From Actinokineospora baliensis (GTDB taxonomy: Bacteria > Actinomycetota > Actinomycetes > Mycobacteriales > Pseudonocardiaceae): a stretch of 64,000 bases of DNA. The stretch's first letter is position 1. Each line of letters starts with the position of its first letter. The translations under genes were made by a program, and so were the position numbers. This document shows, piece after piece, positions 17,322 to 26,093 of this stretch. The notes under the pieces are model-generated. The model saw nothing but the letters and a program-made list of their open reading frames with translations. It made no database searches and was not told the DNA's origin. The stretch is taken from the NCBI RefSeq assembly GCF_016907695.1, contig NZ_JAFBCK010000001.1, forward strand, positions 5,816,001 to 5,880,000, given 5' to 3'.

Positions 17322-18710
17322 GTGACTCACGCACGCGTTTCCCGGCTACGCCCGCGGGCCATCGCCGTCGGACTCAGCCCCGTGGTGCTCGGCGCGCTGG
17401 TGCTCGGCGCGCCCCAGGCGCACGCCGCCCCCGCCGACGACGTCCGGATCAACGAGGTGGTGACCACCGGCGGCGTCAACGACTCGATCGAGCTCTACAA
17501 CAAGGGCACCACGACCGCCGACATCTCCGGCTGGGTCCTCAAGGACGACAACAACAGCTCGTCCTTCACGATCCCGGCGGGCACCGCGCTCGCCCCCGGC
17601 GCGGCGCGGGCCTTCGACGTGCACGACAAGTTCGGCCTCGGCTCCGACGACGACGCGCGGCTCTACCTCGCCAACGGCACCACCCTCGTCGACAGCGTCA
17701 GCTGGACCAGCCACTCCGACCCGTCCTGGTCCCGCTGCGCCGACGGCACCGGCGCCCTCCGCGAGGCGGCCCTGACCCTCGGCGCGCTCAACGACTGCGT
17801 CGCCGCCACGGCGTGGCCGGGCAGCGGCTCGGTGTCCAACGCCGATGCCTCCGGCGTGTTCGGCTCCGACCTCAGCGGCCTGTACTTGGAGGGCGGTGTG
17901 CTGTGGGGCGCGCAGAACTCCGGCAAGCTGTGGCGGCTGGTCCCCAACGGGACCGGCGGCTGGAAGCCGGACACCGGGTGGCTCTCCGGTAAGGCGCTGC
18001 GGTTCCCCGGCGGGACCGGCGCCCCCGACAGCGAGGGTGTGACGGTCACCGGCTCGGGCTCCTCGGCCGGGGTGTTCGTGGCCAGCGAGCGCAACGGGTC
18101 GGGCTCGAGCAGGCTGTCGGTGCTCAAGTACGACGTCAGCGGGTCCGGCGGCACGCTGACCGCCACCAAGGAGTGGAACCTGACCTCCGGTCTGCCGTCG
18201 GTCGGCGGCAACCTCGGCTTCGAGGCGATCACCTGGGTCCCCGACTCCGCCCTCACCGCCGCCGGTTTCCGAGACGAGTCCACCGGCGCCGCCTACAACC
18301 CGAGCCTCTACGGCGCGCACACCGCGGGCGTGTTCTTCCTCGGCGTCGAGGGCACGGCCACGGTGTACGGCTACGTCCTGCAGGACTCCGGCACCGCCAC
18401 CCGGATCGCGTCGATCGCCAGCGGCCTCGACGGGGTCATGGAACTGCAGTGGGAGCCCCAGGCCAGCCGCCTCTGGGTGGTCTGCGACGACACCTGCGAC
18501 GGTGAGCACCGCACCTTCCGGATCAACTCCTCCGGTGTCTTCGCCGCGACCGCCGCCTACAACCGCCCCAGCGGCATGGCGAACCTGAACAACGAGGGCT
18601 TCGCCGTGGCGAGCGCCGCCGAGTGCGTTGGTGGCTCGAAGCCGGTCTACTGGGCCGACGACAGCAACACCAGCAGCCACGCGCTGCGCAAGGGCACCAT
18701 CAACTGCTGA
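17322..18710 (+). CDS. Secreted lamin-tail-domain protein with beta-propeller-like C-terminus
   Basis: This 462-residue exported protein has a signal peptide that ends near QAHAAPAD. The following DVRINEVVTTGGVNDSIELYNKGTTTADISGW, with ...FTIPAGTALAPGAARAF, is a classic bacterial lamin tail (LTD) domain, about residues 37-135. The remaining about 320 residues are repeated beta sequence (LYLEGGVLWGAQNSGKLWRL, GNLGFEAITWVPDSA, GVMELQWEPQASRLWVVCDD) resembling a propeller of the esterase-like phytase or SdiA-regulated kind. GTG at 17322 follows GAGGACGG. LTD domains often accompany extracellular nucleases or phosphatases, but no catalytic residues are assigned here. Confidence 0.8.
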   Translation: MTHARVSRLRPRAIAVGLSPVVLGALVLGAPQAHAAPADDVRINEVVTTGGVNDSIELYNKGTTTADISGWVLKDDNNSSSFTIPAGTALAPGAARAFDVHDKFGLGSDDDARLYLANGTTLVDSVSWTSHSDPSWSRCADGTGALREAALTLGALNDCVAATAWPGSGSVSNADASGVFGSDLSGLYLEGGVLWGAQNSGKLWRLVPNGTGGWKPDTGWLSGKALRFPGGTGAPDSEGVTVTGSGSSAGVFVASERNGSGSSRLSVLKYDVSGSGGTLTATKEWNLTSGLPSVGGNLGFEAITWVPDSALTAAGFRDESTGAAYNPSLYGAHTAGVFFLGVEGTATVYGYVLQDSGTATRIASIASGLDGVMELQWEPQASRLWVVCDDTCDGEHRTFRINSSGVFAATAAYNRPSGMANLNNEGFAVASAAECVGGSKPVYWADDSNTSSHALRKGTINC

Positions 18711-18758
18711 TCACCCGGCCCGGCGCGCGGTGGATTCCGATTCGCCGCACGCCGGGAA

Positions 18759-18775
18759 ATTACCTCCGGGGTAAT
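18759..18775. promoter_or_regulatory. Inverted repeat upstream of the NTF2-like gene
   Basis: ATTACC-TCCGG-GGTAAT is a perfect 6-bp dyad in an AT-richer patch about 80 bp before the start at 18855. It could be an operator, for example for the neighbouring XRE regulator. Binding is inference. Confidence 0.4.
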
Positions 18776-18854
18776 CGACACGGGACGCCCATTCCACAAG
18801 ACTCGGCGACAACACCGGCACCGGGCCGGAGAACAACGTCAGGAGAATTGTTCC

Positions 18855-19238
18855 GTGAGCGAAATCAACACCGTGGTCGACGCGCACCTCGTGGTCGACG
18901 CCTACCTCGCCGTGTGGAACCGGACCGACGCGACCTCTCGCCGGGAAATGGTCGAGGACCTCTGGGCCGAGGACGGCGGGTACACCGACCCGCTGGTCAC
19001 CGCGACGGGGTGGGAGAAGATCGACCAGGTCATCGCGCACGCCCAGGCCCAGTTCACCGGGATGCGCTTCGTCCGCGGCGCCGTCTTCGACGCCCACCAC
19101 AACATCGCCAGGTTCACCTGGGAACTGGTGCCGACCGCGGGCGCGGAGCCGCTGGTGGTCGGGTTCGACGTGGTCGCGCTGAACGCCGACGGCCGGATCC
19201 AGAGCGTGTTCGGCTTCCTCGACAAGGTCCCCGCCTGA
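18855..19238 (+). CDS. NTF2/SnoaL-like fold protein
   Basis: This 127-residue protein has the SnoaL/NTF2 cone-fold pattern: an N-terminal helix (AHLVVDAYLAVWN), EDLWAEDGGYTDPL, and the late beta-strands NIARFTWELVP, LVVGFDVVALNADGRIQSVFGFLD. Such proteins bind small hydrophobic ligands or act as cyclases, isomerases or hydrolases. The GTG start follows AGGAGAATT. The neighbouring convergent XRE regulator is of a type often paired with NTF2-like or dehydrogenase genes. The ligand is unknown. Confidence 0.85.
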   Translation: MSEINTVVDAHLVVDAYLAVWNRTDATSRREMVEDLWAEDGGYTDPLVTATGWEKIDQVIAHAQAQFTGMRFVRGAVFDAHHNIARFTWELVPTAGAEPLVVGFDVVALNADGRIQSVFGFLDKVPA

Positions 19239-19255
19239 CCTGTTCCCGCCCGGGC

Positions 19256-20056
19256 TCAGCGCCGCAGGTACTTCTCCGTGGTCTCGTCCGCCGGGTAGAA
19301 GTTCTCGACGTGCACCTCGTCCACGGTGATGTCGCGCGGCGTGCCGAACGTCGTGACCGTGCTGAAGAACGACAACTCCACGCCCTCGTGCAGCAGTCTC
19401 AGCGGCACGAAAACATCGGTGGACTCATCCGGCTCCGACTCCCCGAGCTGATTGGTGTCCGGAAAGGCGAGCAGCTCCCGGTGCAGGGCGGCCAATTCGC
19501 CGTTTCCGGTGGCGCCGACCTTCAATTGCCGTTCGACCGTGGTGAGCACGTGCTTTCGCCATTGCGCCAGGTTCAGCATTCGAGCGGCCAGCCCCCTCGG
19601 GTGCAGGCTGTACCGCAACACGTTGAACGGTTCCGCCAGCAGCTCCGGCGGAGCCCCCCGGGTGAGCAACGCGACGCTCGCGTTGGCGTCGACCAGGTTC
19701 CAGCAGGCGTCCACGGCGAACGCCGGGAACGGGTCGTGGCTGTCGAGGACCCTGCGAATGGCGGCGCGCACCACCCGCAGGCGGGCGGTGTCGAGCGGGG
19801 TCTCGGTGTAGGCGGGCGCGTAGCCCGCCGCCAGGAGCAAGCGGTTGCGGTCCCGCAACGGGACGTCGAGGTGCTCGGCCAGCCGCAGCACCATGTCGCG
19901 GCTGGGCGCGGACCGCCCGGTCTCGACGAAGCTGAGGTGGCGGGTCGACACGCCCGCCTCGGCGGCCAGGTCGAGCTGGCTGACGTTGCGATCTCTGCGC
20001 CACTGCCGGATGAGGTCCCCGATGGCCGAACCCCGCGTCGCTGACTGGGTCATCAC
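19256..20056 (-). CDS. XRE family regulator with MmyB-type ligand-binding domain
   Basis: This 266-residue regulator has an N-terminal helix-turn-helix (IGDLIRQWRRDRNVSQLDLAAEAGVSTRHLSFVETGRSAPSRD, about residues 10-55) and a C-terminal MmyB-like domain (HDPFPAFAVDACWNLVDANASV... through TTFGTPRDITVDEVHVENFYPAD), which binds fatty-acid-like ligands in characterised relatives. The start may be GTG 20056 or ATG 20053. TAGGAT at 20062-20067 is a likely -10 box, making the mRNA nearly leaderless. It converges with the NTF2-like gene. It probably regulates that gene or the membrane protein at 20305. Confidence 0.9.
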   Translation of the reverse strand: MMTQSATRGSAIGDLIRQWRRDRNVSQLDLAAEAGVSTRHLSFVETGRSAPSRDMVLRLAEHLDVPLRDRNRLLLAAGYAPAYTETPLDTARLRVVRAAIRRVLDSHDPFPAFAVDACWNLVDANASVALLTRGAPPELLAEPFNVLRYSLHPRGLAARMLNLAQWRKHVLTTVERQLKVGATGNGELAALHRELLAFPDTNQLGESEPDESTDVFVPLRLLHEGVELSFFSTVTTFGTPRDITVDEVHVENFYPADETTEKYLRR

Positions 20057-20220
20057 CCCCGATCCTACGTCGCCCCCGCCCCTCCAGGTGCCTTGCGGGG
20101 GCACGTCCCCAACCGGCGGATCCCCCCACAACCCCACCCCCGAACCACGCCGTCCTCCGCACCCTTCCGCCCCCAGCCCACACCCCGACCCTTCCCCCAC
20201 GCCCACTAGCCATTATCTTG

Positions 20221-20241
20221 ATAGCTCATAGCGTATAGCGG
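20221..20241 (+). repeat. Three 7-bp tandem repeats ATAGCNN before the membrane protein gene
   Basis: ATAGCTC, ATAGCGT and ATAGCGG follow one another without gap, in a short AT-rich patch within otherwise C-rich intergenic DNA (20057-20304). They lie about 65-85 bp before the start at 20305, where a promoter is expected. No other structure was recognised in this 248-bp gap. Confidence 0.45.
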
Positions 20242-20304
20242 GTCCAAAAGAGCACGAAATGGTAGGCGGCTGCCTGCGAGAGGGCAGCGAACTAGCCTGG
20301 TGCG

Positions 20305-20802
20305 GTGATCGAGAACGACGTGCCCGCCGACGAGCGGGCGGCGCAACTCAAAGAACGCGTGTACCTGACGTTCACCGCGTTGGCCGTGGTGCTGGCACTG
20401 CGCTCGCACGCCGAGTCCGCGGGCGACGCCGCCGTGGTGCTGCTGATCACGGTGCTCGGCACGCTGCTCGCGGTCCTGGTGGCCGATGTCGTGTCGCACA
20501 TCGCGGTGCACGCCGCGCTGCCGGACCGGGGGCAACTCGGCCGGATGGTGCGGATCAGCGTGGGTGCGCTCGGCGCGGTCACCCTGCCGTTCGTGTTCCT
20601 CGGCCTGGCCGCGCTCGGGGTCTGGCAGGTCGAGGCGGCGCTGCGGGCCTCGACCATCGCGCTGGTGGTGTCGCTGGCGGCCATCGGCTACCTCGCGGCC
20701 AGGCGGGTCCGACTCCCCGCGTGGCAGCGGCTGATCGTGCTGTTCGCCGAACTCGCCCTGGGCGCCGTGGTCGTGGGCCTGGAACTACTCGCCCACGGCT
20801 GA
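20305..20802 (+). CDS. Four-helix membrane protein of unknown function
   Basis: This 165-aa inner-membrane protein has about four hydrophobic segments (roughly residues 20-35, 42-68, 86-110 and 118-160). A charged N-terminus, VIENDVPADERAAQLKERVY, precedes them. Actinobacterial proteins of this layout are annotated as hypothetical membrane proteins; no transport or catalytic motif is evident. The GTG at 20305 lacks a strong ribosome site. Its 3' end abuts the decayed LRR gene on the opposite strand. Confidence 0.75.
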   Translation: MIENDVPADERAAQLKERVYLTFTALAVVLALRSHAESAGDAAVVLLITVLGTLLAVLVADVVSHIAVHAALPDRGQLGRMVRISVGALGAVTLPFVFLGLAALGVWQVEAALRASTIALVVSLAAIGYLAARRVRLPAWQRLIVLFAELALGAVVVGLELLAHG

Positions 20803-21747
20803 CAGGCCCGCTCAGGTCGAGGCGCTCCAAGGCGGGGAGGTCGACCTCGTCGGCGAGCAGGGTCGCCCCGCGCTCGTCGAGGTGGTTGCGGCTCAGGTCG
20901 AGGTGGCGCAGCCGGGGGAACGCGCCCGCGGCGGTGAACGTCCGCAGTCCGGTGCGTGGCGACGAGATCCGCGAGCGTCAGGTTCTCGATGCGTTCGTGG
21001 TCGAGGGCCCCGACCACCTCGGCGATGGTCGCGTCGCCGATGGGCAGGAGTTCGAGCGTCAACGCGGTCAGCCTGCTGAGCACCCCGCTGGCGAGGACGG
21101 CCTCGACCCCGCGGGCGCCGATGCCGTGCCGACCGAGGAGCAGCTCGGTGCCGCACAGGGTCAGCTCACGCAAGCCGGAGAGGTCGGCGCGGGCGAAGAA
21201 CGCCGCGCACGCGTCGTTGTCTTCCTCGATGACGTTGCCCGCGAACGGCTCCCACAGCGGGCACTGCCCGTTGAACCCGCAGCGGAACCCGATCCCGAGC
21301 CGCTCCAGTCGGGCGAGCTCCGGCGGTCACCGCGCTGTGCCGCAGCCGCCAAGGCCGTCCCGCGCGGGGGCGGAACGCGGGGGGTGATCGGAGTACGGGC
21401 CTGGCGTGCCGAGCCGGACCAGGGACAACGACTCGATCCTGCGGGCCGCCTCGTGGTCGGCGAACTTGGCGAGCACCCTCGGCTGAGGCCCTCGGCGCGG
21501 ACGGTGCGCAGGTCCGGCCAGTGCGCCAAGGAGTCGGTGAGAGCGCCCAAGGTGTTGCCGATGTCCGGCATCCACTGGACGACCAAGGCGCCTTCCGCAC
21601 CGAATCCGGCCACGCGGCAAGCCCTCGCGCGCACCTGGCGATCAGTTCCGGCGGGTCGTCCGCGCGGTCGATCGCCGCGCAGAGCGCGCGGAAGGCGAGC
21701 TCGCTCGGCGGTCCGGCGAGGATCAGGTCGATGCCGTGGTCGTCCAC
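20803..21747 (-). pseudogene. Decayed leucine-rich-repeat protein with several frameshifts
   Basis: Protein-like sequence runs across this segment but changes frame at least four times, near 21610, 21480, 21330 and 20950. Readable pieces in order are GIDLILAGPPSELAFRALCA, FGAEGALVVQWMPDIGNTLG, RVLAKFADHEAARRIESLSL, LRELTLCGTELLLGRHGIGA and RLRHLDLSRNHLDERGATLL. The last two show the LxxLxLxxN leucine-rich repeat pattern. The likely original start is GTG 21747. The 3' end runs into the convergent membrane-protein gene. The loss could be real decay or, less likely, repeated sequencing errors. Confidence 0.65.
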
Positions 21748-21884
21748 GGGCGGAGTCCAACCACAGGTCCCTTGTGGACAGACCCGGTCATCGCCGACCA
21801 CCCCCGGTCGCGGGCGCCGCGGTCGCGGGAATCAGCCGGTTGACGGCTTGACCTCTACCTTGGTGGAGAGTTCAGGGTGGGGGC

Positions 21885-22448
21885 ATGACAGAAGCGAGCA
21901 TCAACAGCTGGTGGCGGCTGCCGACCGCGGCGGACGCGGCGGCGGCGGCGCGAGGGGCGCTTTCGGCCATGCCGCGCGTCGAGGGTCTGATCCGGTTCGC
22001 CGTGCTGCGCTCCCCCACCGAACCGGTGCTGTTCCTGCAGTCCCTGTGGGCCAGCCGCACCGCCCGCGACCACTATGTGGACACCATCGCGAGCACCGCC
22101 CGCGCCGCCGTGGACACCCTCGTCCCCACCATCGAACGCGACCGGTCCCTGACGGAGATCCGCCACACCATCACCCACACCGACCGGGCGGCGAGGTCGT
22201 GGACAGCGCACCGCCTCCCGGTCCTGGACCTGGTCGCCGCGCACGGCCTGGCGCGGCGGGAAAGCCTGCGCCTGCGCACCACCCCGCCCCCTGGCCTGGC
22301 CAGGGCCACGATCGGCGTCACCGATGATGACACCCCGGAGGTCGTCGTGGTCGAGGAGTGGGCGGACACGCTGCCCACCGACGCCTACCTGCCCTTCGGG
22401 GTGATCAGTGGTTGGCGTGGTAGTGGCGGCGGACCTGGGCGTCGGTGA
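21885..22448 (+). CDS. Hypothetical protein, weakly ABM-like
   Basis: This is a 187-residue soluble protein starting MTEASINSWWRLPTAADAAAA. The block LIRFAVLRSPTEPVLFLQSLWASRTARDHYV weakly recalls the ferredoxin-like antibiotic-biosynthesis-monooxygenase (ABM) fold, repeated in the second half (RATIGVTDDDTPEVVVVEEW). No catalytic residues can be named. The last 44 bases overlap the end of the convergent signal-peptidase/LamG gene; the C-terminal tail GWRGSGGGPGRR lies in this overlap. No further family is recognised. Confidence 0.6.
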   Translation: MTEASINSWWRLPTAADAAAAARGALSAMPRVEGLIRFAVLRSPTEPVLFLQSLWASRTARDHYVDTIASTARAAVDTLVPTIERDRSLTEIRHTITHTDRAARSWTAHRLPVLDLVAAHGLARRESLRLRTTPPPGLARATIGVTDDDTPEVVVVEEWADTLPTDAYLPFGVISGWRGSGGGPGRR

Positions 22449-25400
22449 GCTGGCTGCCGAACACCGCGTACTCGTCGATGGTGCCGACCAGGTAGTCGCT
22501 GAGCGGGCGGTTGGGGTAGTTGGGCAGCCCGCCGCCGCCCCAGCGCCAGTAGCCGGTGAAGTTCTGGGCGGTCGTGGTGGTGGCGTCCTGGGCCACCAGG
22601 TTGCCGTCGACGTAGAGCTTCATGCCCCCGGAGCCGAGGCTGGCGGCCACGTGGTGCCAGGTCCCGTCGTTGTAGGACGAGGTCGAGGTGATCGACTTGA
22701 TCGTGGACGGGTTGACCGCGAACACGAGCTTGCCGTTCTTGTCCAGGTAGACCACCCGGTCGCGGCTGGTGCTGCTCGTGCTGACCGTGTTGTAGAAACC
22801 CGCGATGAGACCGCCCCACGGGCTCGAGGTCTTGAACCAGGTCTCCACGGTGAACGACGACGGGTTGCTGAAGCTGGTCAGGTTGGCCGCGTTGGACGTG
22901 CCGTTGAACGCGACCGCGGTGCTCGAGGTCTGCCCCTGCTGGGCACCCTGCAGCGCTCCCGGCTGCCCCGCCGTCATCGGGGACAGCGCACCGGCGACCG
23001 GCAGGGTGGGCGGCGGCGGGGAACCCTCGCTGTAGAGGTCCTGGACCTGGGCGGTGGACAGTGCCGCCTGGATGGTGCGGACCTTGTCGAGGTAGCCGTA
23101 GAAGTAGTCCATCTGCGAACCGCTGCGCAGCGCGCGTCCGACCTGGACGGTTCCGGTGGCGTTCCACGGCGTGCCACCGCGTGTGGCGCTGTCCTGCAGG
23201 ACAGCGTTGACGTACAGGCGCAAGGTCTCCGCGCCCGCCTGGTACACGCCGACGATGTGGTACCACCCGTTCTGCTGGGCGATGGCCTGGCTGTAGACGG
23301 CGTCGTAGGTCGGGGAGTTCGCGTCCGTGCGGGGGATGCGGAAGCACCACCTCGTCGAGGCGATGTCGGCGCCGAGCAGGTAGCCGCTGCCGACGGAACC
23401 CTGCTGCGCGACGATGCTGCGGTCGCCGTTGGGGGTGGTCAGGTAGGCCCACCCGGACACGGTGAAGCTCTCGTCGGTGCGCAGCGACGCCGCCTGGCTG
23501 ACCGTCCAGCTGCTCGACCCGTCGAAGTAGCCGGACGTACCGGAGACCGAGGTGTCGGACCACTGGACGTTGTTCATGGTGCCGTAGTTGCCGTTGCCGG
23601 AGGAGTCGGACACGGTGGTGGCCAGGTTGTCGTCGTACTGCCAGTCCATGCTGGGCCGGGTGTAGATGTCGTCGACCTCGGCCGCGGTCAGCACCCGGTT
23701 GTAGAGCTGCACCTCGTCGATCCGCCCCGGCCAGTACTGCACGCCCGCGCTGCCGCTGTAGCCGCGGCCGATCGACAACTGCCCGGTGCCGTTCCAGCCG
23801 CCGCTGCGGCTGGTCGTGCCCTCGAGCGCGCCGTTGAGGTAGATCTTCATCTGCCCGTTGACCGCGTCCCAGACCCCCACCACGTAGGTCCACGCGTTGG
23901 CGATGGCACTCGAACTGGACGACACCCGGACCGTGGACGCTCCGGTCGTGTCGGAAGCGGGCATGGTGAAGGCGTACTTGGTCGTGGCGGGGATGTAGGA
24001 CAGCGCGAACGCGTTCACGTTCGTGCCGTCCTTGGCCAGCAGCGTCCGGTCCACACCGCCCGCGCTGCTGATGTAGACCCAGGCCGCCGCGGTGAAGCTG
24101 GTGTCGGTGCGCACGGTGAAGGTGGACGCGCTGACGTAGTCGTCGACGCCGTCGAGGGTGAGCGAGCGCCCGGTGCGGCCGGTGGTGTTCCAGGTCGCGC
24201 CGTTCTGCAGGGTGCCGTTGTAGCCGTAAGGCCCGCTGTCGGTGGCGGAGGTGCCGGACTGCTCCAGGTTGTACTGGGCGTTCGGGGCGGACGCGGCGTC
24301 GTAGATGCCGCTGATCTCGCTGGCGCCCAGGGCACGCTGGTAGATCCGGGCGTCGTCGAGCTGACCCGACCACGGGTAGAGCCAGCTGCCGCCCCGGTAG
24401 ATGCCGCCCGCGACCAACGAGCTCGTCGCCTTCCACTCGTACGAGTCGGAGCGGGTCGTCGAGGTCTCCAGGGAGCCGTTGACGTAGATCCGGATCGCGT
24501 TGCCCGGGTCGTCGTAGACGCCGACGAGGTGCACCCAGGTGCTGGCGGCGGTCGAGGTGGTCGACTGCGCGTAGTCCTCGGTGCCGCTGGAGGCGTCGCT
24601 GCGGGGCAGGCCGAAGCGCCACTTGCCGCCCTGCTGGTAGAGGTACCAGGCACCGGTGTTGGCGCCCTGCTGGGTGAAGGCGACCGCGGTCCCGCTCGCC
24701 GAGGTGGTCTTGACCCAGATCGACGCGGAGAAGCTGGTGTCGGTCGCGACCGGCGAGTTGGTCGTGCTGATGACGCGGTCGTTGACCCCGTCCATGGTCA
24801 CGGCGGCGCCCATCACCCCGGTCGACCAGGTCGGCCCGTTGGTGAGCACGCCGGTGTTGACCCCGCCGGAGGAGTCACCCGCGTTGGTGCCCGTCCCCTC
24901 GTCGAAGCGCCAGTGCGTGTAGGGGCCGTTCGTGGGCATGTTGTACTGCCCCGGCCTGCTGTTGCCCGAGGAGTCGGCCGCGGTGCTGGTCGCCGACGAC
25001 GAGGCGGCGTCGTCCGACCGGTGGTACAGCAGTGGGCTGTCACCGGTGACCGACGCCGAGTAGGTGGGGAACGTCGCCGACGACCCCAGGGCGTTGCCCG
25101 AGGTCGTTGTGGAGGTCGCCCAACCGGCGAAGCCGCCGTTCGTCGAAACGAACAGCAGCATGCCCACGGCTGAGACGGTGATGATCCGGCGCGCGGTCGA
25201 GCCACGGCCCACCGCGTGCCGGGGTCCCCGCGGCGGCGGCCGCCGGGGTGGTTGTTGGCCCGGCCGCCACCACGCGAGAGCGGCGAGCCCGACGAGGACC
25301 AGCACGGCCAACCCGAGCGACAGCCAGTCCCCGACCCGCGCCCAGTGCGCGGGCAGGCCGACCCAGGGCACCCGCAGGCGCCCCTGGCCGTGCACCGACT

Positions 25401-25767
25401 CGACGCTGACCGGGGTGCTGTCGGCGTCGGCGTTGGCGTCGCCCTTGGTGATGAGGGTGGAGTCGTCGTTGACCTTGAGGACCCGGTGCATCAGCACCTT
25501 GCCGTGCCGGGCGGGGTCGTCGAACGCGATGACCGCGCCCGGCACGGGGTGGTCGGTGAGCAGGTCGCCCACCACGACGACGTCGCCGGTGCGGATGGCG
25601 GGGGCCATCGACCCGGACAGCACGACGTAGGAGTGCCAGGACAGGACCGAGGGCAGCACGCACCAGGCGACCAGCCAGAACAGGCCGGAGAGCACCGAGC
25701 CCGCGAGGTAGCCGGGCAGGGCCTTGGCCCAACCCCACCGTCGTCGACGCACGTTCTCCCGGCTCAT
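22405..25767 (-). CDS. SipW/ER-type signal peptidase fused to secreted multi-LamG protein
   Basis: This 1120-aa fusion has three parts. Residues about 1-190 are an S26B (archaeal/ER/SipW-type) signal peptidase: a membrane helix, the catalytic serine box VLSGSMAPAIRTGDVVVVG, the His motif GKVLMHRVL (His instead of the bacterial Lys) and TKGDAN. A second hydrophobic segment follows. Residues about 205-250 resemble a SipW-dependent (TasA/camelysin) signal sequence, ITVSAVGMLLFVSTNGGFAG followed by WATSTTTSGNALGSSATF. The rest is about four LamG/concanavalin-like domains (WRFDEGTGTNAGDSSG; LSIGRGYSG). It is thus likely a protease joined to its own substrate. GTG 25770 is an alternative start. A 54-aa secreted peptide gene lies 39 bp upstream. 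Its end overlaps the convergent gene. Confidence 0.88.
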   Translation of the reverse strand: MSRENVRRRRWGWAKALPGYLAGSVLSGLFWLVAWCVLPSVLSWHSYVVLSGSMAPAIRTGDVVVVGDLLTDHPVPGAVIAFDDPARHGKVLMHRVLKVNDDSTLITKGDANADADSTPVSVESVHGQGRLRVPWVGLPAHWARVGDWLSLGLAVLVLVGLAALAWWRPGQQPPRRPPPRGPRHAVGRGSTARRIITVSAVGMLLFVSTNGGFAGWATSTTTSGNALGSSATFPTYSASVTGDSPLLYHRSDDAASSSATSTAADSSGNSRPGQYNMPTNGPYTHWRFDEGTGTNAGDSSGGVNTGVLTNGPTWSTGVMGAAVTMDGVNDRVISTTNSPVATDTSFSASIWVKTTSASGTAVAFTQQGANTGAWYLYQQGGKWRFGLPRSDASSGTEDYAQSTTSTAASTWVHLVGVYDDPGNAIRIYVNGSLETSTTRSDSYEWKATSSLVAGGIYRGGSWLYPWSGQLDDARIYQRALGASEISGIYDAASAPNAQYNLEQSGTSATDSGPYGYNGTLQNGATWNTTGRTGRSLTLDGVDDYVSASTFTVRTDTSFTAAAWVYISSAGGVDRTLLAKDGTNVNAFALSYIPATTKYAFTMPASDTTGASTVRVSSSSSAIANAWTYVVGVWDAVNGQMKIYLNGALEGTTSRSGGWNGTGQLSIGRGYSGSAGVQYWPGRIDEVQLYNRVLTAAEVDDIYTRPSMDWQYDDNLATTVSDSSGNGNYGTMNNVQWSDTSVSGTSGYFDGSSSWTVSQAASLRTDESFTVSGWAYLTTPNGDRSIVAQQGSVGSGYLLGADIASTRWCFRIPRTDANSPTYDAVYSQAIAQQNGWYHIVGVYQAGAETLRLYVNAVLQDSATRGGTPWNATGTVQVGRALRSGSQMDYFYGYLDKVRTIQAALSTAQVQDLYSEGSPPPPTLPVAGALSPMTAGQPGALQGAQQGQTSSTAVAFNGTSNAANLTSFSNPSSFTVETWFKTSSPWGGLIAGFYNTVSTSSTSRDRVVYLDKNGKLVFAVNPSTIKSITSTSSYNDGTWHHVAASLGSGGMKLYVDGNLVAQDATTTTAQNFTGYWRWGGGGLPNYPNRPLSDYLVGTIDEYAVFGSQLTDAQVRRHYHANH

Positions 25768-25806
25768 CACGACACCACGGATCCCACCCGAGACGGGCCG
25801 AGCCCG

Positions 25807-25971
25807 TCAGGAGCCCGGCGCTTCCCAGCCGAAGCCGACGTAGGTGGTGGAGCCCTGGGGCGTGGCGGAGGCCGCTTCGGTGCTGCCGACCAGCACGAGC
25901 AGGCCGCCGGTGACCAGTCCCAGCACGATCACCGCGGCGGAGGTGAGGGAAAGCCGCCTCTTGGTCCGCAT
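25807..25971 (-). CDS. 54-residue secreted or membrane-anchored peptide
   Basis: The ORF starts MRTKRRLSLTSAAVIVLGLV and continues with a hydrophobic core, a small-residue cleavage region (TEAASATP) and a short mature tail ending YVGFGWEAPGS. A GAGGTGA ribosome site precedes the ATG. Third codon positions are nearly all G or C. It lies 39 bp upstream of the signal-peptidase/LamG fusion, on the same strand, so the two are probably cotranscribed. The short tail could be a second substrate or a structural subunit. No family is recognised. Confidence 0.65.
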   Translation of the reverse strand: MRTKRRLSLTSAAVIVLGLVTGGLLVLVGSTEAASATPQGSTTYVGFGWEAPGS

Positions 25972-26093
25972 CAGGTCACCTCGTTCCGTCCGGTCGTGCC
26001 GCCTATACCAACACCGGACTGAATCGGACGTGACCGAAGCAACACGAGGAGGGACACGGGTGCGGTTCGAGTGCGGACCGGGTGAGCGCCGGG

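Noticed and set aside
22408..25173. 921-residue plus-strand ORF opposite the signal peptidase/LamG gene
   Set aside because: It is low-complexity Gly/Arg/Val-rich translation with no domain; the minus strand has clear S26B and LamG motifs.
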